Made by a program: the position numbers and the translations under genes | Shown here: piece by piece, positions 24,161 to 31,711 of the stretch | Layout: the number at the start of each line of letters is the position of its first letter | Numbering within the stretch: position 1 is the first letter of the stretch | From: Planctomycetota bacterium | GTDB taxonomy: Bacteria > Planctomycetota > MHYJ01 > WSZJ01 > JACPWG01 | Assembly: GCA_016197205.1 (NCBI GenBank) | Contig: JACPWG010000054.1 | Location: 22,963-86,962, forward strand | Length of the DNA stretch: 64,000 nt | Direction of reading: 5' to 3' | The notes under the pieces: model-generated | Told to the model about the DNA's origin: nothing | Databases searched by the model: none | What the model saw: the letters and a program-made list of their open reading frames with translations, nothing else

Positions 24161-27100
24161 CTTGGCGGAGATCCGAGTTTACGTCGCTCCTTGCCGTGAG
24201 CGTCGAGGCTTGATTGGGCCTTGATCATTGGATCCCTACTGCGCAACTTCTGGAAGTCTCTTCGAGATATTCGCGAGGCCGGATTTTCGAAACCACAGAT
24301 TTCACGGATTTTTCGGGATTTCACAGATTCCGAATCTGTGAAATCGCCGTTAATCTGTGAAATCTGTGGTTCCCTTTCGGTTTCGGGCGCGAGCGCGCGG
24401 AAGAGCGCCTCGTGGAACCGCCAGTCCGGCGGAAAGGCGCGAATGGCCCGCTCGAACTGGTCGCCCGCCCGGTCATATTCGCCGGCGTTCAGCGCCAGTA
24501 CCCCCTTCGCGTACAGGCCGCCCGCCCGGAGCAAGGCCAGAGCCGATGCACGGTTCCAGTAGCGCTGCGCGTCCCCAAAAGCACCCGCTTGCCAAGCCGC
24601 CAGCCCCGCAAGGTAGTGCAGCTCCTCGCTCTGCGGGCGGGCCAGGAGGCAGGCCTTCGCGAGGTTCAGCGCGCCGGCGATCTCCTCGGTCGTCGCCCCG
24701 GGCCGCGTCCCATAGGCGGCCAGCGTGCGCGCCAGCTCCACGTCCACGGGCTCCTGACGCGCCTGCCCCTCCGCGAGTCGCGCCTTCAGCCGCTGGAACA
24801 CCGGATGGTCCCACAGCCCCGCCCGCGTCGCCGTCCAGCCGGCCAGGATGTCCTGGCCCGGGTCAGGCTCCAAGGCGCGGACCGCCTCGTCGAATTTCCC
24901 CGCTTCCGACAACACGAGGGCGAGCGTCCGCCGCGCCGCCGCATGGCCGGGCTCCGCGGCCAACAGCGCGCGCAGCAGCTCCGCGGCCCGGGCGTGCTCG
25001 AGTTCTTTCCACGCAATGCGCGCCTCCAGGAATTGCCGCGTCGCCGCATCCCTGCCGGGGAACGGGAGCGCAAGCAGGGTCTTTGCGCGCGGCAGCTCGA
25101 GTCGGTCCACGAGCTTCTCCAGCAACTCCAGGTCGGTCGCGACGGCCTCCATCCCCGCCACGCACGAAAGCGGATGCACCCCCAGCTCGCCGAGCCAGCG
25201 GACCAATTCCCGCGAGCTGTCGGTCCACGAATAGACTAGGCCGGGCAGGTGCGTCTCCACGAAAGCGTTGTCATCCGTGTTGGCGTCTACCCCGGACGAG
25301 ATCCGTGCCGCGGCGGCCGGATCCAGCACCAGACAGCCGAGCAGATCCACGGCCCTGGGGTAGCCGATCGCCGACAGCACCCTGCCCAGTTTCTCGTCGG
25401 CCAGCCTGGCCGCCGCCGTGCTCCCATCCAGCGCGCCGGGCTCCGAGCGGCCCACGAGGAGCAGCGCGCCGGTCCCCACCTGAAAGCCGCAAGCCGAGGG
25501 GAACGCCTCGTGGAACGCCGCGACGACCGAGCGCAGGCACTGCGTGTCCATGGTGAAGAGATTCAGCCACTGGCAGAAGGCCCCGCCTTCCCGGAGGTTT
25601 GCGCGGGCGAGTTGGAAATACTCCCGGGTGAAGAGGTTCGCCACGCCCGACAGCCAGGGGTGCGAGGGCTGCGAGGCGATGAGGTCGTAACCCTTCCCGC
25701 TCCCGCAGGCGCCGTGCAGGAGGTGGTTTCGGCCGTCGCCGAGCGTGACGTGCACGCGCGGGTCGCTCGTGGGCGCCTGCCGGCCGGGGTACAGGAAGGG
25801 CAGCGCCTCGACGACGGCCCGCTCCAGTTCGACCACCTCGATCTCGGGGATCGCGGTCTGCGCGAGGGCATCGACCGTGATGCCCCCTCCCAGCCCCACC
25901 ACGAGCGCCCGCTCCGGCCGGGCGGCGAACAGATAGGGGAGGATGCCCAGGAGCACCTCCCCGCTGTTCACGGGTTGCAGCCCCGTAGTCAGCATCTGGG
26001 CCTCATTCAGGCCGTCGTGCTTCAGGCACAGAATCCCCTGGACGTCGTGCACCGTCACGGTGGAGCCGTCCCCCTCGCGGTAGAACAACACCTGGCCGTT
26101 CTGCCGTCGGAGGAGGTCCTGCAACTGCGAGGTGGATTCGGCCGCAAGGCGCCCGGGATTGACGTACACGCCGCTGATGCCGAGCTCCGGGTTTCCTCGG
26201 GGGACGGAGGTCGCCGCCAGGAGCACGGCTGCGGCGACCAAGCCGAGCCGCAGGGCACGCGGGCGTCGCGCCGTCTCGCCCCCTTCCGTCGAAGCCTGCG
26301 CGAAGACAAGGGCGGCGCAGGCGAGGTGAACCCCGATGGCGGCGAGGATCGAGTTCGAGATGCCGAGGCACGGGATGGCAAGGTGGGCGGTGATCAGAGA
26401 GCCCGCGATCCCGGCCAACGTGTTGGCGAAATACGCCCTGCCCATCGTCGGGCCCGCGTCCTCCGCCCGCCGCGCAAGCAGCCGGACGACCAGCGGGAAG
26501 CTCGCCCCGAAGAGGAGCGTCGGGGGGAGCATCGACGCCGCCGAGAGAAGAGCGCGTGCGGAGAGTGGATCGAGGCTTCCTTGCAGGCTCGCCCCCAGGC
26601 GCAGCGCCCACAGGGGAGCCTGCTCGAGCGCGAAGCAGGTCCAGAGCACGGACAGGCCGAGACACAGCTCCACCCAGCCCAGCGCCTGCCCGGGGCGGCG
26701 CAGCTTCGCGAAGAAGGTGCCCCCGGCGGCCCCTCCCAGCGCGAGACCCAGGAGAAACGTGCCGAGCATCGTGCTGAACCCGTACACCGTGCCGCCGACG
26801 ATCGGCACGAGCCTTCGCGTGAAGGCGATTTCGTACAGGACGGACGTGAAGCCATGGGCGGCGAAGATCGCGAGCACCAGCCGTGGCGAAAGCTCGAAGC
26901 CGATCCCCGGCCCGGTCGATGCCGCGGGGTCTGCCGCCGCGGCGGTCGTGAGGTCGGTTCCCTCGGCCTCCCGACCGCCCTTGATGCGCGAGAGCAGGGA
27001 GGCCACGAACGCGACGAGGAGGTTGAGCGCCGCCGCCGCGTGGACCGTGTGGGCGACGCCCAGCCGCGGCAGCAGCCAGAAGCCGGCACCCCACGCGCCG

Positions 27101-27633
27101 AGCACGGCGCCCGCCGTATTGATGCCGTAGAGCCAGCCCGCGGCGGCACCGACGCCGGAGTCCGTCCGCACGACGAATCGGCCCAGCAGCGGGAGCGTGG
27201 CGCCCATGGCAAGCGTCGGGAGACTCATGAGGAGAAGCGCCGCGACCATGCCTGCGCCGGCCCGGTACTCCGCGCCCTCCAGGCCGAGCGCGCCGAGAAG
27301 CGGCTCGAGAACCAGGTGGGCCCGCGCGATCCCCAACGTGACGAGGGGGGCGGAGACCGCGATCACGGCCTCGAGGGTGGCGTAGGCGCGGAGGGGGGAG
27401 TGGATGCGCAGGGCCCGGCGGGCGCTCGCGAAGCTGCCGCCGGCCATGCCGAGGAAGAAGGCTGTGAGGACCGTGGAGAGGGCGAGGTTGGTGCCGCCCA
27501 GCGTGAGTCCGAAGAGCCGGACCCACATGACCTCGTAGACGATGCCGCTGAAGCCGGAGGCGAAGAAGCATGCGGCCGTCGCGAGCAGGACCGCGTACCG
27601 GCGAGTCCGAACAGGTGCGCCCGGCGGACCCAT
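24106..27633 (-). CDS. Membrane-embedded spermidine-synthase-like protein with TPR tail
   Basis: The open frame encodes 1175 residues. The N-terminal half has about a dozen hydrophobic helices (e.g. CFFASGFSGIVYEVMWVRLFGL). From about 570 there is a SAM/decarboxy-SAM Rossmann domain with ALVVGLGGG, VVELERAVVEALPF and DLIASQPSHPWLSGVANLFTREYF, typical of polyamine-synthase-like proteins. TPR-like helices run from about 890 to 1080. Whether it makes a polyamine is unknown; many such membrane fusions have no tested substrate. The last 95 or so codons (below about 24396) translate an intergenic repeat and then the 127-bp element, so the genuine C-terminus is probably near FRALAPETE. It follows the small membrane protein on the same strand after 79 bp. 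Confidence 0.82.
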   Translation of the reverse strand: MGPPGAPVRTRRYAVLLATAACFFASGFSGIVYEVMWVRLFGLTLGGTNLALSTVLTAFFLGMAGGSFASARRALRIHSPLRAYATLEAVIAVSAPLVTLGIARAHLVLEPLLGALGLEGAEYRAGAGMVAALLLMSLPTLAMGATLPLLGRFVVRTDSGVGAAAGWLYGINTAGAVLGAWGAGFWLLPRLGVAHTVHAAAALNLLVAFVASLLSRIKGGREAEGTDLTTAAAADPAASTGPGIGFELSPRLVLAIFAAHGFTSVLYEIAFTRRLVPIVGGTVYGFSTMLGTFLLGLALGGAAGGTFFAKLRRPGQALGWVELCLGLSVLWTCFALEQAPLWALRLGASLQGSLDPLSARALLSAASMLPPTLLFGASFPLVVRLLARRAEDAGPTMGRAYFANTLAGIAGSLITAHLAIPCLGISNSILAAIGVHLACAALVFAQASTEGGETARRPRALRLGLVAAAVLLAATSVPRGNPELGISGVYVNPGRLAAESTSQLQDLLRRQNGQVLFYREGDGSTVTVHDVQGILCLKHDGLNEAQMLTTGLQPVNSGEVLLGILPYLFAARPERALVVGLGGGITVDALAQTAIPEIEVVELERAVVEALPFLYPGRQAPTSDPRVHVTLGDGRNHLLHGACGSGKGYDLIASQPSHPWLSGVANLFTREYFQLARANLREGGAFCQWLNLFTMDTQCLRSVVAAFHEAFPSACGFQVGTGALLLVGRSEPGALDGSTAAARLADEKLGRVLSAIGYPRAVDLLGCLVLDPAAAARISSGVDANTDDNAFVETHLPGLVYSWTDSSRELVRWLGELGVHPLSCVAGMEAVATDLELLEKLVDRLELPRAKTLLALPFPGRDAATRQFLEARIAWKELEHARAAELLRALLAAEPGHAAARRTLALVLSEAGKFDEAVRALEPDPGQDILAGWTATRAGLWDHPVFQRLKARLAEGQARQEPVDVELARTLAAYGTRPGATTEEIAGALNLAKACLLARPQSEELHYLAGLAAWQAGAFGDAQRYWNRASALALLRAGGLYAKGVLALNAGEYDRAGDQFERAIRAFPPDWRFHEALFRALAPETEREPQISQINGDFTDSESVKSRKIREICGFENPASRISRRDFQKLRSRDPMIKAQSSLDAHGKERRKLGSPPSGPLRNFGHGRQLGHGGS
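24231..24396 (-). repeat. Dispersed repeat (ggatccctactgcgc family), copy 1
   Basis: It shares ggatccctactgcgca, ttttcgggatttcacag, gaaatcgccgtt and gaaatctgtgg.tccctttcgg.t.cgggcgcgagc with 46656-47026. It includes the motif aatctgtgaaatctgtgg and an internal gattccgaatc palindrome. It forms the 3' end of the spermidine-synthase-like open frame. Confidence 0.7.
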
Positions 27634-27712
27634 GGTTAGCGCTCTCCCGTGCAGCTCCGGTAAGACGCAAACGGAGGAGAGGGAGGAGGGAGGGCGTGCC
27701 CGGGGGAGCCCG

Positions 27713-28495
27713 TCACTTTCTGACTGCGACGGCCGTCGAGACGGGGGGGTCGAAGATCAGCCGCTGTTCGGTCGTGAGTCCGCCGGAGATGCGTGCGCGA
27801 AGCCGAGTCTCGATGGCTTGCGCCTCCAGCTCGAGCGCATCGGCGGAGATTTCCTTGCGCTTCCGTTGCAGCGCCACCAGGTCCTCTTCCCGCGACTGCA
27901 GGGCCTCCCAGACCCGATCGCGTTGGAGCGGCGAGAGAGAGAGGCGCCGGGTGTCGGCGGCGAGGGCGTTGGCGTGCATGCGTTGGAGGCTCGCACGATA
28001 TGCGGAGAGATCTTCTTCGGCCTCCCCCGCGTCCGACGCTTCCCCGGCCGGCGCTTCATAGGAGCGATCGCCGGAAGCGAGGGGCGGGTCGACGACGGCG
28101 CCGACATCGCCGGCCAAGGCTGGTCCCCTGGGGGCGTGGGTGCGTCGCCGCTTCGAACTGGGGGCGGGACCGTCCGCGAGCGCAACCGGGGAAGCGGTGG
28201 TCTTCCCCTTGACCAACTCGGCGGGGTCGCTTGCGGTCGGCAGGTCTTCCCTGGAGTTCGCGACCGCTGCGCGCACGACCGAGGTGAGGGCGCCGAGCGC
28301 GCCGCGAACCCGGTCCCCTTCCTGCCCGCCGACGAACTTGCTGGGGCCGCCTTGGCGGAGCAGGGCGTCCCTTTCCAACTGGAGCGCGAGCACTTCACGT
28401 TCGACCGCCCGGACCCAGGCCAGCAAGCCGGCGGTCGTCAACACGAACGCGCCGGCGACGAGCGTGAGCCCGAGGGCGAGTTTACGCTCGCCCAT
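27713..28495 (-). CDS. Small membrane protein of unknown function
   Basis: The product has 260 residues. One N-terminal transmembrane segment (LALGLTLVAGAFVLTTAGLLAWV, about 6-28) is followed by a coiled-coil-like charged region and a disordered Pro/Ala/Ser part. The C-terminal helical part (LSLSPLQRDRVWEALQSREEDLVALQRKRKEI) is reminiscent of LTxxQ-type periplasmic helices, but not closely enough to call. The ATG at 28495 overlaps the stop of the propeller gene by 14 bases, so the two are translationally linked. The longer upstream frame is rejected. Confidence 0.7.
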   Translation of the reverse strand: MGERKLALGLTLVAGAFVLTTAGLLAWVRAVEREVLALQLERDALLRQGGPSKFVGGQEGDRVRGALGALTSVVRAAVANSREDLPTASDPAELVKGKTTASPVALADGPAPSSKRRRTHAPRGPALAGDVGAVVDPPLASGDRSYEAPAGEASDAGEAEEDLSAYRASLQRMHANALAADTRRLSLSPLQRDRVWEALQSREEDLVALQRKRKEISADALELEAQAIETRLRARISGGLTTEQRLIFDPPVSTAVAVRK

Positions 28496-29948
28496 GGATG
28501 CGCACCCGGCGGCGGAGGGAGACTGCGGCGGCCGCAAGGATGACGAGCGCGAGAAGAGCGCGGCCCCGGTTCGAGGACCCCTCGTCCTGGGCGGCGCCGA
28601 GCGCCCCCACGAAGCACTTGTGATCGCTCTTCCCAAGATGGGAGCCGGGCGGCTCGCCGGCCTTGGTAGAGATCCCGCGGTTGGTGATCGAGCTGGGTCG
28701 GACGCCGATCGACAACGGGGCGCTCAGGCTGCCGGCGACGATCAGGCCCGTGGCGGCGTTGACGCGGAAGGTGCGGAGAGCGCCGGCGCCCAGGCCGCGG
28801 TCAAGGATCACGTACCCACGCGTACCGTCTCGGGTGAAGGCGACGCCCACAGGCACCTCGCCCGCGATGAACTGGAGGGTGTTGGTGGCGTCGTCGGCGG
28901 GATTGACGGCGGCCACGCCCGAGATGATGAAGACCTCCAGCCGGCCCGTTTGCTGAACGGCCGTGGTGTCGAATTCGGAGGCGTACAGCACCAAGCCGTT
29001 CGGGTGAGCATTCACACCGACGAACTCGAACTGTGCGGTGCCGTCGTCGAACGAATCGAACAGGTTGGGGTCCTCGACCCGATGAATGTGGAGCTCCGAG
29101 TGGTCGTAGACGATGGGGAACCCAGCGCCGCCGGGGGAAGTCGCGATCACAAGCCCGATCCGGCGGTTCAGCGGATCAAGCGTAAGGATGTGACCCGAGC
29201 GAATGTCCTGGTTGGCGGCGAGGACGGAGCTGTTCACGCCGGTAAAGCTCCCAGGGGAACCCGTCGTGCCACCGCCGGTGTTCGAGAGTGCCTCCTGGAC
29301 GAAGCCGCCGGCGGGGAAGCTGGATACACGCAGGGCGGGGGGGACAAAGCCGACCGCGGCCCCTGGGTCTGACGTTCCCGACTCCGAGGTGTAGACAACG
29401 CCTGAACCGTCCGGGGCGATGGCGCAGTCCAGCACCGGATTGGCGCCCGCGTCGGCGGCGCCCAGCGCCGGAATGAACGGGATGTTCGTGTTCGCGCCGA
29501 GTTGGAAAAAGCTGATGGTGGTCCCAGCGGGCGTGCCCGCGTCGATGTTTCCCTCGGCCACCATGATCAGCGTGTCTCCCGCGACGCCAGGGAACGGGCC
29601 GGTCGCGACGCCGTAGGGTCCATTCCCCGCGGCAGCGGACTGCGAGGTGACCGCGTTTCCGTTGAAGGTGTCGACGGCCAGACTGGACATGGTGCCGATC
29701 GAGTTGACGAACAGCATCTGTCCGTTCGGCGAGAACGCGGCGTCCTGCGGCTGGATGAGGCCGAGAGCGAACGTGTTCTTGATCACCGGGATGTCCCCGC
29801 TCGCGGACCCGACGACCGTGAGGGTTCCCGAGACGCGGTTCGTGATCCAGACCTCGTCCTCGACGCCTTGCGCCGCGGTGAGCTGGGCGAAGCCGAAAAT
29901 GGCCACGCCGAGCAGCACCGACCACGCGCGATGCGAGCACGCACCCAT
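28482..29948 (-). CDS. Surface beta-propeller-like protein with C-terminal membrane/sorting segment
   Basis: The product has 488 residues from the ATG at 29948, which has AGGAGGG seven bases upstream; the in-frame GTG at 29954 abuts that site and is unlikely. A signal peptide ends near QLTAAQG. The body has repeated propeller-type blades (ITNRVSGTLTVVGS, PQDAAFSPNGQMLFVNS, IAPDGSGVVYTSESG, GVAFTRDGTRGYVI). The C-terminus has a Cys-containing motif (KCFVGALGAAQ), a hydrophobic helix (ALLALVILAAAAVSL) and RRR, the layout of C-terminal sorting/anchor signals. It is the first gene of a three-gene minus-strand set. Confidence 0.75.
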   Translation of the reverse strand: MGACSHRAWSVLLGVAIFGFAQLTAAQGVEDEVWITNRVSGTLTVVGSASGDIPVIKNTFALGLIQPQDAAFSPNGQMLFVNSIGTMSSLAVDTFNGNAVTSQSAAAGNGPYGVATGPFPGVAGDTLIMVAEGNIDAGTPAGTTISFFQLGANTNIPFIPALGAADAGANPVLDCAIAPDGSGVVYTSESGTSDPGAAVGFVPPALRVSSFPAGGFVQEALSNTGGGTTGSPGSFTGVNSSVLAANQDIRSGHILTLDPLNRRIGLVIATSPGGAGFPIVYDHSELHIHRVEDPNLFDSFDDGTAQFEFVGVNAHPNGLVLYASEFDTTAVQQTGRLEVFIISGVAAVNPADDATNTLQFIAGEVPVGVAFTRDGTRGYVILDRGLGAGALRTFRVNAATGLIVAGSLSAPLSIGVRPSSITNRGISTKAGEPPGSHLGKSDHKCFVGALGAAQDEGSSNRGRALLALVILAAAAVSLRRRVRIHGRA

Positions 29949-30144
29949 AGACACCCTCCTGCTCTACGATCCCCTGACGCCCGTTTTGACGCCGTTTTTT
30001 GCCACTTCGACACGTCTCCGTGGATTGGAAGGACGCGCATTCTAGCAGCGAGAAGTCCGAAGTCAAGGGAAATTATCGCTCGCCGTTATCGGCATCCCTC
30101 CATCGGTGTTATCGGCGAAAGCGCCCGCAAGCCGTAGCGGAAAT

Positions 30145-30336
30145 CGGGCACGGTTCAAATCAGACGGCGTGCGGGTAACGCCACTCCGAGTCCGAACGCA
30201 GGGTCGGGCCTTGTGCCCGCCCTTTTGGCGACACCGCGCACTCCAGCGACTTGTGGTCGATCGCGGGCGCCCACCAGGGCCGCCCCTACGGTAGGCGGCC
30301 GACGCCAGGCCGTACCCCAGGTCTGAACCATGCCCG
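30145..30336 (+). mobile_element. Second MITE-like family, copy 2 (192 bp)
   Basis: The ends are cgggcacggttcaaatc and ctgaaccatgcccg, inverted as in the copy at 9960. AAAT lies directly against both sides (30141-30144 and 30337-30340), consistent with a 4-bp target duplication. The interior shares ccttgtgcccgccct and ggcgacaccgcgcactcca with the first copy. Confidence 0.8.
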
Positions 30337-30380
30337 AAATCGAGAGGAGCGGCCCACGCCGCCTTCGCCGTCCCGCCCGC

Positions 30381-30408
30381 TTGCAATTCGGCACCCGGGT
30401 GCTATAAT
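30381..30408 (+). promoter_or_regulatory. Promoter of the moxR gene
   Basis: TTGCAA (30381-30386), a 16-base spacer and a perfect TATAAT (30403-30408) preceded by TG, giving an extended -10. It lies about 70 bases before the moxR start and just downstream of the 192-bp element. Confidence 0.8.
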
Positions 30409-30478
30409 GCGCCGGGTCGCTTCTTTCCCCCCGTTCCCCGCCCCAGCCTCCTCCTCTCGCGCACGAGGGAGCCCCCGC

Positions 30479-31537
30479 ATGGAGTCGAAGCCCGCGTCGC
30501 CGGTCGCCGCCACCCCCGCCGCCGCGCCCGTCTCGGAGAGGGACGTCGAAGCGGCGGTCCGACGTTTCCGCGAGTGCCTCGCCGCGCTGCGGGCCGAGAT
30601 CGGCAAGGTCATCGTCGGCCACGCGGAAATCGTCGACCAGGTCCTCCTCGCCCTCGTCGCCGGCGGCCACGTGCTGCTCGAAGGCGTCCCCGGTCTCGGC
30701 AAGACGCTCCTCGTGAAAACGCTTTCCGAGTCGCTCGCGCTCCGCTTCGCGCGCGTCCAGTTCACGCCCGATCTCATGCCCGCCGACATCACCGGCACCA
30801 CCATCGTCGCCGAGGACGCGGAGGGCGCGCGGACCTTCCAGTTCCAGCAGGGGCCCGTCTTCACCAACGTCCTCCTCGCGGATGAAATCAATCGCGCGAC
30901 CCCGAAGACGCAGTCCGCCCTGCTGGAGGCCATGCAGGAGCGAAGCGTCACCGTCGCCGGCACGCGCTACGCCCTCGAGGATCCCTTCTTCGTGCTCGCC
31001 ACGCAGAACCCGATCGAGATGGAGGGGACCTTTCCGCTTCCCGAGGCGCAGACCGACCGTTTTTTTTTCAAGGTCGAAGTGCAGCCGTCCAAACTCGACG
31101 ACCTCGTCGAGATCCTGGACCGCACGACGCGGCGCGCGACCGCGCAACCGCGCGCGGTCTTGACGGCGGAGGACGTGCGCTGGCTGCGTGACCTGTCGCG
31201 CGACGTCCCGATCGCCTCGCACGTGACCCGCTACGCGGCGCGTCTCGTCCTCGCCACGCACCCCGAAACCCCCGAGGCCGCGCCCGCGGCGCGCAAGTAC
31301 GTGCGCTACGGCGCCAGCCCGCGCGGCGCGCAGGCCCTCGTACTCGGCGCGAAAATCCTCGCCCTCGACAAGGGCCGCTACAACGTCAGCTTCGAGGACG
31401 TCCGCGCCGTCGCCTTTCCCGCGCTCCGGCACCGCGTGATCCTGAACTTCGAAGGGGAGGCTGAGGGCATCCGGCCCGACACCTTGCTCCAGAAAGTGCT
31501 CGCGGACGTCCCCGAAGTCGATCGCGCGAAAAAGTAG
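30479..31537 (+). CDS. MoxR-family AAA+ ATPase
   Basis: MoxR ATPases are chaperone-like AAA+ proteins that help assemble or activate partner complexes. The 352-residue protein has Walker A GVPGLGKT at about 69-76, the family motif FTPDLMPADITGT, Walker B LLADEINRATPKTQSALLEAMQE at about 130-150, and the sensor region TQNPIEMEGTFPLPEAQTDRF. The ATG at 30479 has GAGGGAG upstream. MoxR is often next to DUF58 and von Willebrand domain genes; here it is instead next to a large membrane protein and an ABC-2 exporter set. It has its own strong promoter. Confidence 0.93.
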   Translation: MESKPASPVAATPAAAPVSERDVEAAVRRFRECLAALRAEIGKVIVGHAEIVDQVLLALVAGGHVLLEGVPGLGKTLLVKTLSESLALRFARVQFTPDLMPADITGTTIVAEDAEGARTFQFQQGPVFTNVLLADEINRATPKTQSALLEAMQERSVTVAGTRYALEDPFFVLATQNPIEMEGTFPLPEAQTDRFFFKVEVQPSKLDDLVEILDRTTRRATAQPRAVLTAEDVRWLRDLSRDVPIASHVTRYAARLVLATHPETPEAAPAARKYVRYGASPRGAQALVLGAKILALDKGRYNVSFEDVRAVAFPALRHRVILNFEGEAEGIRPDTLLQKVLADVPEVDRAKK

Positions 31538-31711
31538 CACGGGAGTCCCGGCCTCACCGGTCCCCTCTCGGCGGAGACGCTCCCCGTTTTCGTGCTACCA
31601 CAGCTCCTCTGCGCCTCTGCGTCTCCGCGGTTCGTGAACCCGTCCGTAGGCCGCGCCGCCTGTCGATGGGAATACCCGATGTTCGACGGACCCCTGCTCG
31701 AACAGGCTCCA

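Larger units (their letters stand above)
29949..30478. other. 530-bp divergent intergenic region
   Basis: It separates the minus-strand propeller gene from moxR on the plus strand. It holds the second copy of the 185-192-bp element (30145-30336) and the moxR promoter (30381-30408). No coding frame is supported. Confidence 0.7.

Noticed and set aside
25249..27639. A 796-codon plus-strand frame opposite the spermidine-synthase-like gene
   Set aside because: Antisense shadow with charged low-complexity sequence and no motifs, while the minus strand has clear membrane helices and a Rossmann motif.
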